From contig NW_024533095.1 in the NCBI RefSeq assembly GCF_016097555.1, forward strand, positions 25,307-89,306: 64,000 nt of DNA. Direction: 5' to 3'. How positions within the stretch are numbered: the stretch's first letter is position 1; the number at the start of each line of letters is the position of its first letter. This DNA is from Gigantopelta aegis (Eukaryota; Mollusca; Gastropoda; Neomphalida; Peltospiridae). Below the pieces are notes generated by a model. It worked only from the letters and a program-made list of their open reading frames with translations. It had not been told where the DNA came from and ran no database searches. The position numbers and the translations under genes are program-made. Below are positions 37,868-50,786 of the stretch, one piece after another.

Positions 37868-38640
37868 CTCCAGCTCCACCTGTACGTTATATTACTAATA
37901 CTGAAAGCAAAGAGTCTAAACAAGAAATTACAGATGGTAATAATATATATCTAATTCATGTACTTGTGTGTTTTGATTGTGAAAAGTTTCTTTATTCTAG
38001 AGACAAGAAACTCATTAGTAAAAGTTGAAATTCAAGGCTTGCACGAATATTTCAAAGTTCTGGAAAACATCATTACTAGACAATCTCAAGTTATCATGTC
38101 TACCATTACATGTAAAGAACCTTCAGTTCAATCAGATCTGGTGAGTACTTTCCAATGTCATCAGTTTCCTAGTAGAAGACCTATTAGTATGCCAGTTATT
38201 GTTGCCATGGATACTTTCAGTACTCGCGACAAGTGGTTCAGTCCTTCCTTTAAATCACACATCAAGGATACAATCTTTGTTTTTAGTGTCACTAAAGTCC
38301 AGATCAAAGGAGGATGTAACAGATGTCTTGAGCTTCAATCTTATATTCTTCCTGGACTTGATGATGATCATTTATCATGGCCATTTGAAGGACTTATCAT
38401 AGTTAAAAACTCAATCAACTTGATAGTCACGAGGCAATCATACATACATGTTTGAATATGATCAAGATAATTACGAGGGAATGAGAGTGTTGTCGCAATC
38501 GAGAGAGAAAATTAACCCAAACATATAGTAGTTTCTTCACCTCTCTTACTGTCTGAACTCGACGAGAACAAAGAGAAGAACTGTCAATATTTAGTAGACG
38601 ATTGCCTCAAATTTTAGTGTAAACCTGCATCTTAAATTGT
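37868..38640 (+). CDS. MATH (TRAF-C) domain protein
   Basis: An exon at 37868-37936 (APAPPVRYITNTES) is followed after a short intron by a helical stretch (SLVKVEIQGLHEYFKVLENI) typical of the coiled coil before TRAF domains. Then comes a MATH domain: RDKWFSPSFKSH, GGCNRCLELQSYILPGLDDD, HLSWPFEG, and in shifting frames a NYEGMRV and YSSFFTSLTV segment with YLVDDCL. The W-x-S-P-x-F and L-x-WPF-x-G motifs are those of MATH domains in TRAFs. MATH domains bind receptor tails or degradation substrates. No RING or TRAF zinc finger is seen upstream, so a full TRAF is not shown. The second half runs through frame breaks. Confidence 0.65.
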
Positions 38641-38679
38641 GTTTTGTAGTTTTTTGTAGCTTATAATAAGTAATTAATT

Positions 38680-39240
38680 TTTTTGTAGATATTGTTATTT
38701 AATAATTACAAAATATTTGTCTAGTTGGTTGTTTTCACACAGAACGCTCGTATAATTTTTATTAGCTCCTGATATTGATTGTAGATACCTTCAGTACTTA
38801 TGATAATTGGTTCAGTCCTTTTAGTGGACAGATTCCTAAACTTTTTTAGTTTTAATACTGCTATGGAGTCAGACTCAACTTGTCTATTTTAACTACAAAA
38901 TACTTATTCATGTTTGATGGAGTGTTTACATAGAGGGACTTCTATAATATTATAATAGTTGTGGATATCTCAAGATACCTTTGGTCATACTATGGATTGC
39001 AATGGAAACTGCTCTAGACATCCATTTTAAACGCAGTTTCTCATTACCTAAAGTGAACATAAAACATTTCATCTATAATACATTGTGTTTTAAAATGTGT
39101 CTAAAAGCAATGTTATGGCACAGAACGCGCGTATCTTTACGTAAATCCTATTATGTATTTATCTTATTACGGTACATGCCACTCCCCCTAGTACCCACGT
39201 GGTTTGTTGTCTAACAAATGGTGTCATTTGTTAATGCCTT
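38680..39240 (+). pseudogene. Partial MATH-domain copy
   Basis: Sequence near 38785-38830 repeats the TACTTTCAGTAC..TGGTTCAGTCC portion of the MATH exon at 38205-38250 with several changes. Flanking words (AACGCTCG, ACGCGCG) recur at 38745 and 39125. This suggests duplicated and decayed pieces of the upstream gene. No reading frame of useful length crosses it. Confidence 0.35.
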
Positions 39241-39348
39241 TTCTACTGTACTCTCGCGATTGACAATTCCACAGACTTCATCTGTTGTTAGTTCATATAG
39301 TAGAAGTTTTATAGTAGCTATTAGCTATTTTTATATCTGTTAATTTAG

Positions 39349-41400
39349 GAGTAGCAGTTTCTGAGGCAGTGATAGCATTGCCCTTTTGTATCTTGCTACA
39401 AAGTCTTTCAAAATGTCCTAGGTATAACTGTGGATGCCATCAGTGAGTTAAGTAATGTTTTCAGTATACTCTGAGCCATCACTGAGATCATCAAATATAC
39501 TCACAGGATTTGATGCCAAATTGATTGATAAATACATTAGAGGGCAATAATTTGTCAATGGAGTATAACATTCTTGTTTTAAGAAACTAGCCTTCAATCC
39601 AGTAGTACTTGATATCATAGTAGATCACTAATGAGCTTTAATGTAGATATAATCATAGCCACTAAAGATTAGTTTGTATTATTTACTGTACAGGATTCGA
39701 CCAGAGAGTAGAGATGAGCAATAAGGCTGGAGGCATTGTCAAAAGGCTAGGTTAGATATCCTTTAATTACTTAATTAATAATAACTAATAACTACAGGAG
39801 CTGATCATGAACTGGTAACTCTGAAATGGCCAGAGGGTCTTTCCCACTCATGGAAGAATTCAAATGGCAATGTCGTGATAAGCGTTATCAATCATTACTT
39901 GATATATGTACTAAGAGGAGTCTTAAAGTATTATTAATAGGACATCATCAAATGATCATTAGTAAAGATAGATTGATGGATGATGGATCAATAGATAGAA
40001 TGGATGGATGGATAAACAGATTTATAGGTGATAATGACTGTTGACATGTTTTTGATTTTTCAATTTTTAATTTCTTTTTATTAGAGACAGCGTGTATCGT
40101 TTAGCAAGAAACAGTAGATTTGATGGTCTTGCTGGTATCCTACCTGTTGTACAATTTGATTACAATCCTCATGTCACTATCTACAGACCTTTACTTGACT
40201 TTAACAAAGTATGTATTGTAATCTAATGTCTTTATAAACTAGTTATGATAGGACTTGTTAAGACAAGTTTGTATAGATAATAACTTAACTTGGATTGAAG
40301 ACCCAACCAATTCTCATCCTGGTGTTTTGGCGTAATGTTATCAGACAAGTCATGAATGATTATCCTCATTTACAAGAGGGAATTGTTGATTTTAGTAAGA
40401 CATGTGCTAATGCAAGAAGAAAAAGCTGAAAATGAAGGTAAATATATAGAGTAAGAAATAATGTAGATGTGTTTTTTTCACTGGAATTTAATTTTTACAA
40501 AGAGAACGAATATGTGAAAATTGAATTATAGGAAAGTGATTGAATATTGAATTATAGGAAGTGATTGAATATTAAATTATAGGAAGTGATTGAAAATATG
40601 AATCATGTGTAAATTGCTAACATGAATTATTTGAAACAAAATGTTTGTAAATTATAAACTATTAATAACTTAGAGTGGTCTGGAGTATGAACACAGACAC
40701 ACTATAAAGATTTACATATACCACTAGTTAAATAATGGTATTATATTAACAAAAGATACAAAAGCAATAGCTATAATATAATAATACAGTTCTATGTTAA
40801 TTTTAATCTTTACATTTGTTCTCCTAGTTGTCAAGCTTTGGATAAAGGGACAAAGATAAACACGGAGGGAATATGGTCATGTTCTCGTTAACTAATAATA
40901 CGTTTCTTTCAACTCTCTCGTCCAGTAGCTCTTAGATTACTACAACGTGATAATGCAGTATGTTACTGGAACATTTAAATCATTTCGTAGCAAGACTATG
41001 AATCAGTTATTACAACTACTTTGAAGATGGTCGTTATGATGTCGGAAATTTTAACATTGCCAATTGTATTGTCTTTCCTGTCAATGAGAGTTGTTTTTTG
41101 TATTGCTCGTCATAAACCTCCCAAATATGAAAAAGCGATAATTCAAGTTTACCTAACACCTATCAAGATTGGAGAGATGGTCAATTGGGATAATCGTTTT
41201 AATATAACACTCTCCTATTTTGTCACAAGGTCGTCAATCATTGAACAAGAAACCTAATTGTCCTCCAAACATTTTATATTCGTCATTTGCTTGATCGAGG
41301 ATAGTCAACTTTTTCAAAGGGTGTGTCGAAAAGATTCGTTAGTATCAAATTGCCTCAGGTATTAAATAGTGGAGGTCTCCAGTGATTGTAGATGATTAAT
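39349..41400 (+). CDS. tilS: tRNA(Ile)-lysidine synthetase, intron-bearing nuclear gene
   Basis: Exon 39349-39421 holds VAVS followed, after restoring one G, by the PP-loop GGSDSIA: the SGGxDS ATP-pyrophosphatase motif of TilS. Exon 39694-39750 gives GFDQRVEMSNKAGGIVKRLG (the DHG-x-R region). Exon 39798-39970 gives ADHELVTLKWPEG, RDKRYQSLLDICTK and LIGHHQ. Exon 40085-40208 gives YRLARNSRFDGLAGI and YRPLLDFNK. Exon 40277-40437 gives WIEDPTNSHPG. Exons near 40830-41230 supply the C-terminal part with RYDVGNFNIANCIV, ARHKPPKYE and WDNRFNIT. These are the diagnostic TilS blocks in the right order. The enzyme adds lysine to C34 of tRNA-Ile(CAU), making it read AUA. GT-AG introns place it in a eukaryotic nucleus. 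First exon, targeting peptide and end are not resolved. Confidence 0.85.
40518..40605. repeat. tilS: Short tandem repeat of about 28 bp, three copies
   Basis: Three copies of ATTATAGGAAGTGATTGAAT in a tilS intron. Confidence 0.8.
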
Positions 41401-41499
41401 GAATCATGTTGTATTGATACCACATTTCAAGTATTGACAAATCATATGGAATCACTTGTACATGTAATTTAAACAAAAGAGAGCACTTAAAGAATGGAT

Positions 41500-42082
41500 C
41501 AAATTACCAACCCATCAACTAAGTAGTATTATTATTAATTGTATGATATCTCATTTTCCATCACGTATTTCTAAAGATATTTTTGGTGGCAGTTTTTAGT
41601 TTTGTTATGATGTAAGCTAGTTAAATTGCATGTAGCCTGCCTTTTAAGAGGACAACTATGGCACCATTTAAGCATGGCTAGCCAGTCTATATAACCAGTT
41701 GTAAGTGCTGTAAATTGTTATAGTAAGACTAGTTACAAACTGAACAACACTTACTAGATACATCATTAGTATTTGTTTTGCTATTTAGTGTAAACATATA
41801 AAATTTGAACTCCATCTGTTGATGAAGAGGTTGGTCTAGTAGAATACACACAACATCTGTCACGTGGGGTATATGAATAATTGTCTTGTTGATTAACAAT
41901 AGTTGGAAACCAAAGCAAAATTTTATTTTATAGGGGGGGTGGAATAATAACAACAACTTAATAAACGTATATAAAACAAGACTCACGTGATATATGAAGA
42001 AAGAATACATCATATTAGTTTAAATATAGTAGTGTCAGTATAGCTGGTTACTGTGAATTAGTCCAATTTATGTTAATATCAT
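41500..42082. other. AT-rich sequence after tilS
   Basis: No coding match. The 3' end of tilS may extend into its first part. Confidence 0.4.
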
Positions 42083-42400
42083 TTTATTTTAAGGATAATA
42101 GCTCATTAAAATCTTCCGAGGTTTCCTCTACTGTATCACCTGTTAAAGCTCTGACAACACTTCTTCCTCTTTTCGTGCCAACACCTAGACTCAAATTTCT
42201 AAAATAAAATATGTGTACAAGTTAGAGAGCTAGCATGATTATTTTGAGCTTACCGTTTTATATTTTCCAAACATCCTCAAGTTATAAGCTATCAAATGCT
42301 GTAAGTTCTTACAAATCCTGGACATCTACTAATAACACACCAATTTGTATATGCCTGTTTAGAGGAATGTTGTGTTGAGCGAATCTGGAACAAACTTAAA
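42083..42400 (-). CDS. Last exons of an unidentified leftward gene
   Basis: On the minus strand the piece near 42200-42085 encodes NLSLGVGTKRGRSVV, VRALTGDTVEETSEDF and NELLSL before a stop, preceded by a TTTTAG acceptor. Upstream at 42260-42400 lies SSKQAYTNWCVISRCPGF, then FGKYKT before a GTAAG-type junction. Both read like real basic-protein exons. I do not recognise the family. Confidence 0.35.
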
Positions 42401-42984
42401 TGTATAATGTGATTTGTAATTGTCCCTTGGTCTGACTGTAGTTTGATTGTGTTTGTTTTCAACTATGACCAACTAATTGAACAGTAGTCTCTTGTGTATT
42501 GTCATTATAATGAAAATACACAATAGTTGACAAAGAACTGCAACTTCTTCTGGTTGGTAGCATTTTTTGTGAAGTAATTCAAGCATAATGCTGGTGGAGT
42601 GTTCTGGCTTGTATGAGTCATCGAGTAGTAGTATAATTCCTTAGAATCTTTAGATTTGGTGTCTTGGAAATTGTTGCAAAGTTAGTGTAATTTTTTGTGT
42701 GTAGAATCTCAATGAAACAGCCATAGTGATATATAACGATCTAATTCCAAGGGAACAAAGAATAGAGTGATGCCGTATTTGAATATATTTAAAATTCCAT
42801 GTGACAATGAAATAATTCTCTCTCACACTATAATATTATTGCATTATTTGTGTCTCAGTATAGTAAAAATTACTATTTACTTATCTGTTCCATTACCACT
42901 AGTAATATTATGCTAACAAGGAAGATCACTCACCAAAAGATCACAAAGAGGGTCAGGAATTAGTGCTCACTAATTAGAGATAGT

Positions 42985-43520
42985 GAATGCAAACCAACAC
43001 TGGCTACTGGTGGAGATGATTGGGGACGAAGTGACGTATCTTCGTAAGAAGACACCAAATCTGCTGAAACTAGATCGAAAAAGTAAGGACTAGCTGTAAG
43101 TTTAAAAGAATTTATTAATGAAGCTGTTTACTAAAATATATAACAAAACCATGATTATTATTGTTATTTTTCACAGGCTGGCAACCAAGCTCAAAGAAGA
43201 GGGGAACAAATTGATACATCTAAAAAAATGTGAGTAAATTTTACTAAGCTATTATTTTATTTTACAATAGATTCTGCTGGTAGACAAATAAACAAAAAGT
43301 TGCCCAGAAAAGATACTGCTAGACCTTGAGCGATGGAAACAGAGGAACTAAGACGTAAGTGATCAATTGACTTACGGTATATAAAATGTTATTAGTATCT
43401 AGAATTGACACGACGGAGATGTGGCGTGCCGGTTTTCTCACGACCTTGGAGCGGGCTCTGCAACACAGCTAGAAACAGCCAAAGGAATGACACCCAAAAA
43501 GATCGGCTTAGCAACAGTAA
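42985..43520. other. Weak exon-like pieces, strand uncertain
   Basis: Plus-strand pieces with plausible splice ends include AGNQAQRRGEQIDTSKK (after TTCACAG at 43179) and EVTYLRKKTPNLLKL (43015-43060). On the minus strand SADLVSSYEDTSLRPQ also follows an acceptor. The plus pieces faintly recall t-SNARE helices. No call is made. Confidence 0.25.
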
Positions 43521-45980
43521 GTGAGAAATGATAGTAAGATTGTTTGTATCTTTATTGATTTTCATGGAATTTTATTACCAACATTTTAATATCTCAATGT
43601 CTTTAAGAACAAATATTGTTATTTTCACTGTGTGAGGTAGAGATTAATGACCAAAATAATTTTACTGAATTGGTTCTGAAGTGATTTGTTTTTGAAATTT
43701 GCAATGTAATGAATTCTTGTTAAGAAACACAATTAATTAAATTGTAGGTTATGGTATTAAATTTTGGCAATAGAATTTGCAAAAAAGTTGTCAATTAGAT
43801 TATCAATTTTAACCCTTTCCAATAATCTCACTACAAGGATTTTATAAACTACTCAATGTGGTACACAACGTCATTAGCGACACATTAAGATTTTGTATAC
43901 TAAGAAATCCAGACCCACCTCATGCTGGAAGAGGTGATAGTCAGTGGACCTAGATTATAGGTTATATAAAACTTAAAATATACATATGATTACTATAACA
44001 ATTGAGAATGTTATTTAAAAAGTTTGAATACAGTATTGATCCATCAAACTATACGGAAAGTAGTGGTGGCTTTCAAGTGATCATTTATGTTTCAATTATG
44101 CTAAATAATACATTTATGTTTAGGTTTGTATATAAAATAATTATTATATATAACTATTTTTTGTACTACAAAATCTCTTTGTTGGTTAATGGGGACACAT
44201 AATTAGGTATTGACAGAGTTTAAGCATTCACCACATTCAAATGTCTTTTGATTATTATGTTTTGTTCTCCTTTTAGAGAATCAATGAGAAGCCTCAAAGT
44301 AGTCAATGGACTATGAAAGTGGCCGTGGCTATACACTAACCAAACCAAATAATATCAAAGTGTAGAGAGAGCTGTTAGGTCGAGGACATCTGTCATCTGT
44401 GTGTTTAACTTCCATATATAAAGTGTCAAAAGGGAGTTCCCCCGTGACAGTTGTATTGTTCTCTCCCTTTACACTTAGGGAGTGAAGTTAAGAGGAAGAA
44501 GATACTTGGTAGTCCTCTTTAATCCACCAAGTGCTAAGAGAAATAAAAACTGTGTGTACAGTTACTGTATCATAGTTGAATTTTTCTCTAGAGTAGGTTT
44601 TTGAATAATAAAAATGACATGTGTATATGTTCCTTGCTCTTCTTAATTTTATCTGTTCTTTTTTGTTATTCAAAAATCAACTTTTAATAATAACTCTCAT
44701 GAGATTGAACTGAAAATCATATGATTAACTGAAAAGTGTTATTAATTGCAGGGTAATTGTCTCTGCTGTGATGACTTTGCTGTTGCTTGCCCTGTGCTAG
44801 CTCTTTTCTTGTAGCATCTGTAGTAGCGCAGTGTCTAACCTCTTGGAGGGGAGTTTACATACCTGACCACGACCCACGAATGAAACAATTTTTAACGGGA
44901 AAGCTACGAGTAGACATTTAAAATAGAAATGGATGACATCATTTAGTGTTATAAATAATGATAGTCAAGATTCTCGGTGCATTTGCCAACCATTCCTTGT
45001 AGTAAATATATGTATCACATTAACCAATATTGTAGTACTGTATTTATAATATCATATATTGTGTCTATTATGGTGTATTGTGCAATAGTATTAAACATGA
45101 CCTATGATATGTGGGCAAGCTAGCACAAACACATAATCCTAATCAGGATGGCTTATCAAAGTTATCATATGACTCAGTATCCTGCTTGTCATCATAGACT
45201 AGAGTACATTCATGACTATGACTAGCACAATCCATTAAACCATGAGGTCATGTGGTTATGACATAATTATATGATTTATATTGTGGCAAGTGTATTAATG
45301 ACAAAGTGTTGCTTTGTAATTATCATAGAACACAAATTAGTTATGGACTGGTTTTTAAGATGTGACCATTAATTCTCAGAGCTAGCTATGAACACTTATA
45401 ATTATTATTTATATATATTCATATTATTGTAGCTCAATACTTACCATATGAGGGTATTTATTCGGATCCGGAAATACTGATATCTGTTAAATTAATATTT
45501 AGATCACTACAAAATGAACAGAAAATATATATCATAAATACTTTGGAATGAATTATAAATGTGTATAACTATTATTGTTATGCATTATATTGGGATGCTT
45601 CTGCATGTAAATATCATGATGATATTATGTAAATAAAACTGATCACTAGATGTTAAATCTAAATTTTAAATATAAAAACCACATGGAGTGCGTGTACTGC
45701 AAAATCTAGTCCATTACAAAAGCAACCTATTACATATGCATATTACAGAAGCCAACCTATTACATATGTGTGTATAAATTGGTACATGATCTACTTGAAT
45801 GACGTGTGCCATGGACACTAAAGGAAGTGTAGAGAAAAGAAATATAACCCCATGCTTTGTGTAAATGTGTTAGACATTGTGTAATTGTAATCACATTAGT
45901 GTATTATAATTCTAATACAAACAATAATTAGAATAAATACGGTTGAAATGACTGTGCAGTCTAAAAGGGGGGAGTTGACA
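43521..45980. other. AT-rich stretch without recognised genes
   Basis: Contains a small duplicated CAACCTATTACATATG word near 45725-45765 and otherwise unique AT-rich DNA. No supported gene. Confidence 0.5.
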
Positions 45981-45982
45981 GC

Positions 45983-46016
45983 ATCACGTGAGTAGGCCTA
46001 TATAAACAAGGCGCTA
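45983..46016 (+). promoter_or_regulatory. UBC: Polyubiquitin core promoter: CACGTG box and TATA box
   Basis: A TCACGTGA E-box-type palindrome at about 45985-45992 is followed by TATATAAA at 46009-46016, 86 bp before the ubiquitin ATG. That spacing leaves room for a short 5' leader. TATA boxes are common on strongly expressed stress genes. Confidence 0.6.
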
Positions 46017-46101
46017 GCTAAGAATTGCTATAGTATTAGCGCCAGAAAAAACTAGAAGTTTTGGATTAGTCGCCTTATTCTTTTATCAAGAAAGTTAAGA
46101 A

Positions 46102-47242
<1,141 letters not shown>

Positions 47243-47717
47243 AAAGGCCAATGAAAGAAGACTTTGACTATTATAGTATTTAGTAGTAGTTGTAATTTCA
47301 TTTATGCAAAACTGATTTGTGTTGTGCTTATCATAAAAAATATGTTTCTTCAACCTCAAGTCATTTTTCAATTCAACAATAATCTCTCCTTTCCTACGAG
47401 GGACTTAAAAAATGAGTAGAAGAGCTATAAGACAGATAGTGATATCAGACTGCACGTTTGTTATAAGATGATACTTACCGCATGATAGTTTTAAGAATAC
47501 TTCAATAAAGTAACTCTCTATTGGGCATAAGCAAATAATACACTACAGTTCCGTAATCCGGTATGATAGAGACAAAAATAACACAGATAACCAATGAAAG
47601 AAAAACAGAAGTGCTCTAATAAAAGCCCAACGCAGGAAGCTTTCACCGCTAAACGAAACAAAACCACGCCCATACTGCCATGCTGTGGTGTATACCTACA
47701 GACTTAACTATAGATTG

Positions 47718-48645
47718 ATGGAGGAATACAGAGCACCCTGTAGAACATCAAATGGTATCCTTACTCATGGAATGGAGGGTAAATTTATCATGATTATAAT
47801 GAATGATCTATTAATTTATTGTTTGCCTATTATTAGAACCATATTAGCAATAGCTGGTGAAGACTTTCTGTCATCGCATCTGATACAAGGCTTAGTGAAG
47901 GATTTCAAATATACTCACGTGATTCTCCTAAAACCTATCAGCTGTATGTTGATATGCATCCCAATATGTGTGACAGAATCTAATGATTACTAGATCGAGA
48001 AGATGGTCTTAGTGTGCTGTGGTGTTCATGGTGATGTGTTTAACAGTGATAAAATACTTCAAGCCCAATGAAAGTGAGTGAGCAATTATATTATATTAAA
48101 TGTATGAAACATCTTTTTCCAACAGATATACGATCACATTCATCAAAGAAATTAAGGTTAACAAAATATTACCAATAATAAAATTCCTTTTATTTCTATA
48201 GTTGTGAAGCCCTCGCACAATTGTTTAGCTCACTATGCTATATTCTCGAAGGTTTTTTTCCCTACTATACTTACAATATATTAGCAGACTGGATGTTAAT
48301 GGTAACCCAAATACACAATACATGTAGTATATTATAACATTTGTAGGTAAAAGGGGTGGTCTTTAGTTTTGATCCTGTTTGGTCCCTATGAACGTGAAAC
48401 CTATCGAGCAGGGGGAACAGCATCGGCCATGCTTCAACCGTTATTGATACTCAAGTAGCATATTTAATCAAACTGTGTTGAAAAGAAACCATAAGTATTG
48501 AGAAACGCTGTGCAGTTAGTGATGATGTTTTTTCACATCTGCTGCTGAGCGAGATATCCTATACGGTTGATGGCATTCAGATTAAGTAACATCATTACTG
48601 CTGACTGGTGTAGAGATTAAAGAAGTACCATTAAGAAAGGACTAA
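47718..48645 (+). CDS. PSMB1: 20S proteasome subunit beta type-1 (beta-6)
   Basis: The ATG at 47718 starts MEEYRAP, and a short propeptide leads to PYSWNGG at the exon end (47780). After a 57-bp intron the mature chain begins [10 protein letters not shown] (47838), then [23 protein letters not shown], a match to PSMB1 throughout. Later pieces are [15 protein letters not shown] (48220-48275), [26 protein letters not shown] (48365-48445) and the tail [17 protein letters not shown] before TAA at 48643-48645. Beta-6 is a structural ring subunit without catalytic activity. It lies 475 bp downstream of polyubiquitin on the same strand. Breaks are single-base. Confidence 0.92.
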
Positions 48646-48788
48646 ACCCTTGAATCATTGGACTAATTAATAATTATTCATATTCTAATTAAAAAGCGAA
48701 ATGCCTAGAATGGAGTGTGCGGGCATGCACGAAAAGGTTTGAAATTTGCATAGAAAATGCAAATGGCGAGTACTCCGTTACTCGCATC

Positions 48789-50775
48789 ATGGCTGAAATA
48801 ATGATTTGTTTGTTAGCTTCAGAACGAAATGAGAAGTAATGCTGATTGTCTCTCACAACGAGCAAAAACTGACAATATATGGATATTATAAACGGTAAGT
48901 CTTACTTTGTCACTCATGAACGAGCTTCTCTTGCACCACAGCAACTGAAGGACTTTGCAATGTTTCCAGCCTGGCTATTTTGACTTCACTGGTAGAGCAA
49001 ACATGGTCTACAACTTTATCTGTATTACTTAAGTCTGTAATATTAGTATTTTGTCTCCTTCACTAGTGATGACCTGTCATGTTTAATATACTACATAGTG
49101 ATAACCCAACCTATTGTGTTTTCCAATTGGCGAAGGAGATACTAATGTATATTACTAACCATGGCATTAATATCTTCTAAAAAGTTAAAGTTATGAGTAT
49201 ATCATAATATTATAGGCTATATATGCTTCTGTAATTTTAACTCCTTTTTTCTGTTAAGGGAGGCTTGGAATAATACTTGGTCAAATGTCACAAGATGAAG
49301 CAAAAACAAATACATTGCATTTTGTAAGTAAGATTTATCCTGGTTGGCAAGATACACCAGTAACTATACATCAACTGTAAGTTGTGATATACGATGAATG
49401 TCTTAACTGTGCATAAACATTAGAATATTGCCATCTTCACCAGCTAGCGATGCTTGAGGTCCTGTAGTAAGTCGAATGGCTTGTGAAGAGAAGATGATAT
49501 TTTCCAGACAGTCAGAAAACTTTGTTTGGATTGGTGTAGTGAGGGAGCAATAAAAAAAGTGGAAGAGTGTTTGAAGAAGACTGATGTTGATTATTAATGT
49601 AAAGACGAGGAGGTAAATTAAGGAATAGTCCATGAAAGAAATTTATATCTAGGCCTAGGATAGCATGACATTACTGAATGAGTACTGAGAAAACATGTTT
49701 GAAAAATTTACTCAGAGCCTTAAGCGATCATTACATACTTTCCCAAAATTTTATAATGAAAAGTTAATCCACACAAATGCTTTTTGTTAATTGCCATTTT
49801 TATACAAGTTTGTGATAAGCCACTCTTATGAAAGGAAAATGAGAAATGTGTTTATCATAAGCTTTTTAGGAGGATTCAATGAATCGATTCTTTGCAAAAA
49901 CACAAGAAATATCAAGAGAAATCCCCCAATAGTTAGATATATTAATATTTAGAGGGTAATGGTCCCACTTCATTGGGCATGTGACTTCGTGGCAATATAG
50001 AGATAGTAAACTGTTTCAATATTGAATGGAGCTCAAATTACATTAAAGTAAGTATATATAATTTATATTGTATGTATCATTCATTATATAATTTGTATTA
50101 ACAGGACAATGATGGACAGACTCCTTTACATTATGGTAAGCGTTGTGTTATTGTTATTTATCTATTCAATTAAATGGTAACATACATAATTTACATTAAT
50201 TTTAATAATAATTTTTACAAAAAAAAACCACAACATCTGATCTATAAAATTAGTTATATTTTTCACATTAATAGACGTTTCCATTTTGAGTTGATTTTAA
50301 AAACATTATACCAATATGCAACCCTTAAGAATAAAACGCCAAAAATACATGTTGTTTACTGTAGTATCTAAGAATACCATTTTTTCTTTCACTGAAAGAT
50401 TGCAGCAGCATTATTTGGTATTACTATTTATAATTCTTTGTTTCAATTCCTTTAACTATTCACATTGACCACACAACTAAAATCACGTGTACGTTTTTTA
50501 AATGTCCATGAATCTGAGCCGATTGATCACAGACAAGACATGTACAGTTCCTATAATGTAACTGTTCATGAACATGTATATATTATGACATGTTTTTTTA
50601 TTGTTCTATTTTACCACTTCATGTGGTCATCGTGAAGTATGTAATGACATTTACTAAAACATGGTGCTGATCATACTTGTTTAGACAATAGTGGACAATC
50701 AGTCAAGATGATGTCTGTGAACCTAGTATTAAAGATGTATTTCAAAAACATAACAAAAACATAAAAATTCTTTAA
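48789..50775 (+). CDS. ACBD6: Acyl-CoA-binding domain protein with ankyrin repeats
   Basis: The acyl-CoA-binding domain spans three exons: KLTIYGYYK (48865-48893), ATEGLCNVS and PGYFDFTGRA (48940-49010), and MSQDEAKTN with KIYPGWQDTPVT (49255-49380). The YGYYK-QATEG and DFTGRAKW motifs bind the CoA and acyl chain. After a 0.55-kb intron, ankyrin repeats begin: VPLHWACD, NGAQITLK (49950-50040), DNDGQTPLHY (50105-50135), then AAA near 50400, and HGADHTCLDNSGQSV (50660-50710). The end is VFQKHNKNIKIL with TAA at 50773-50775. ACBD6 proteins hand acyl-CoA to enzymes such as N-myristoyltransferase. Start at 48789 is the first ATG of the first plausible exon. Confidence 0.88.
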
Positions 50776-50786
50776 AAATTTGTTAA

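Noticed and set aside
39349-41400. tilS as bacterial contamination
   Set aside because: Several GT-AG introns split conserved motifs, and flanking genes are animal.
42260-42400. Mitochondrial ribosomal protein S14
   Set aside because: The WCVISxxPGFVR piece resembles it slightly, but the C-terminal exon does not fit the S14 end.
43015-43510. A SNAP-25 or Vti1-type SNARE
   Set aside because: Only the GEQID-like stretch recalls a SNARE; heptads and zero-layer residue are not evident.
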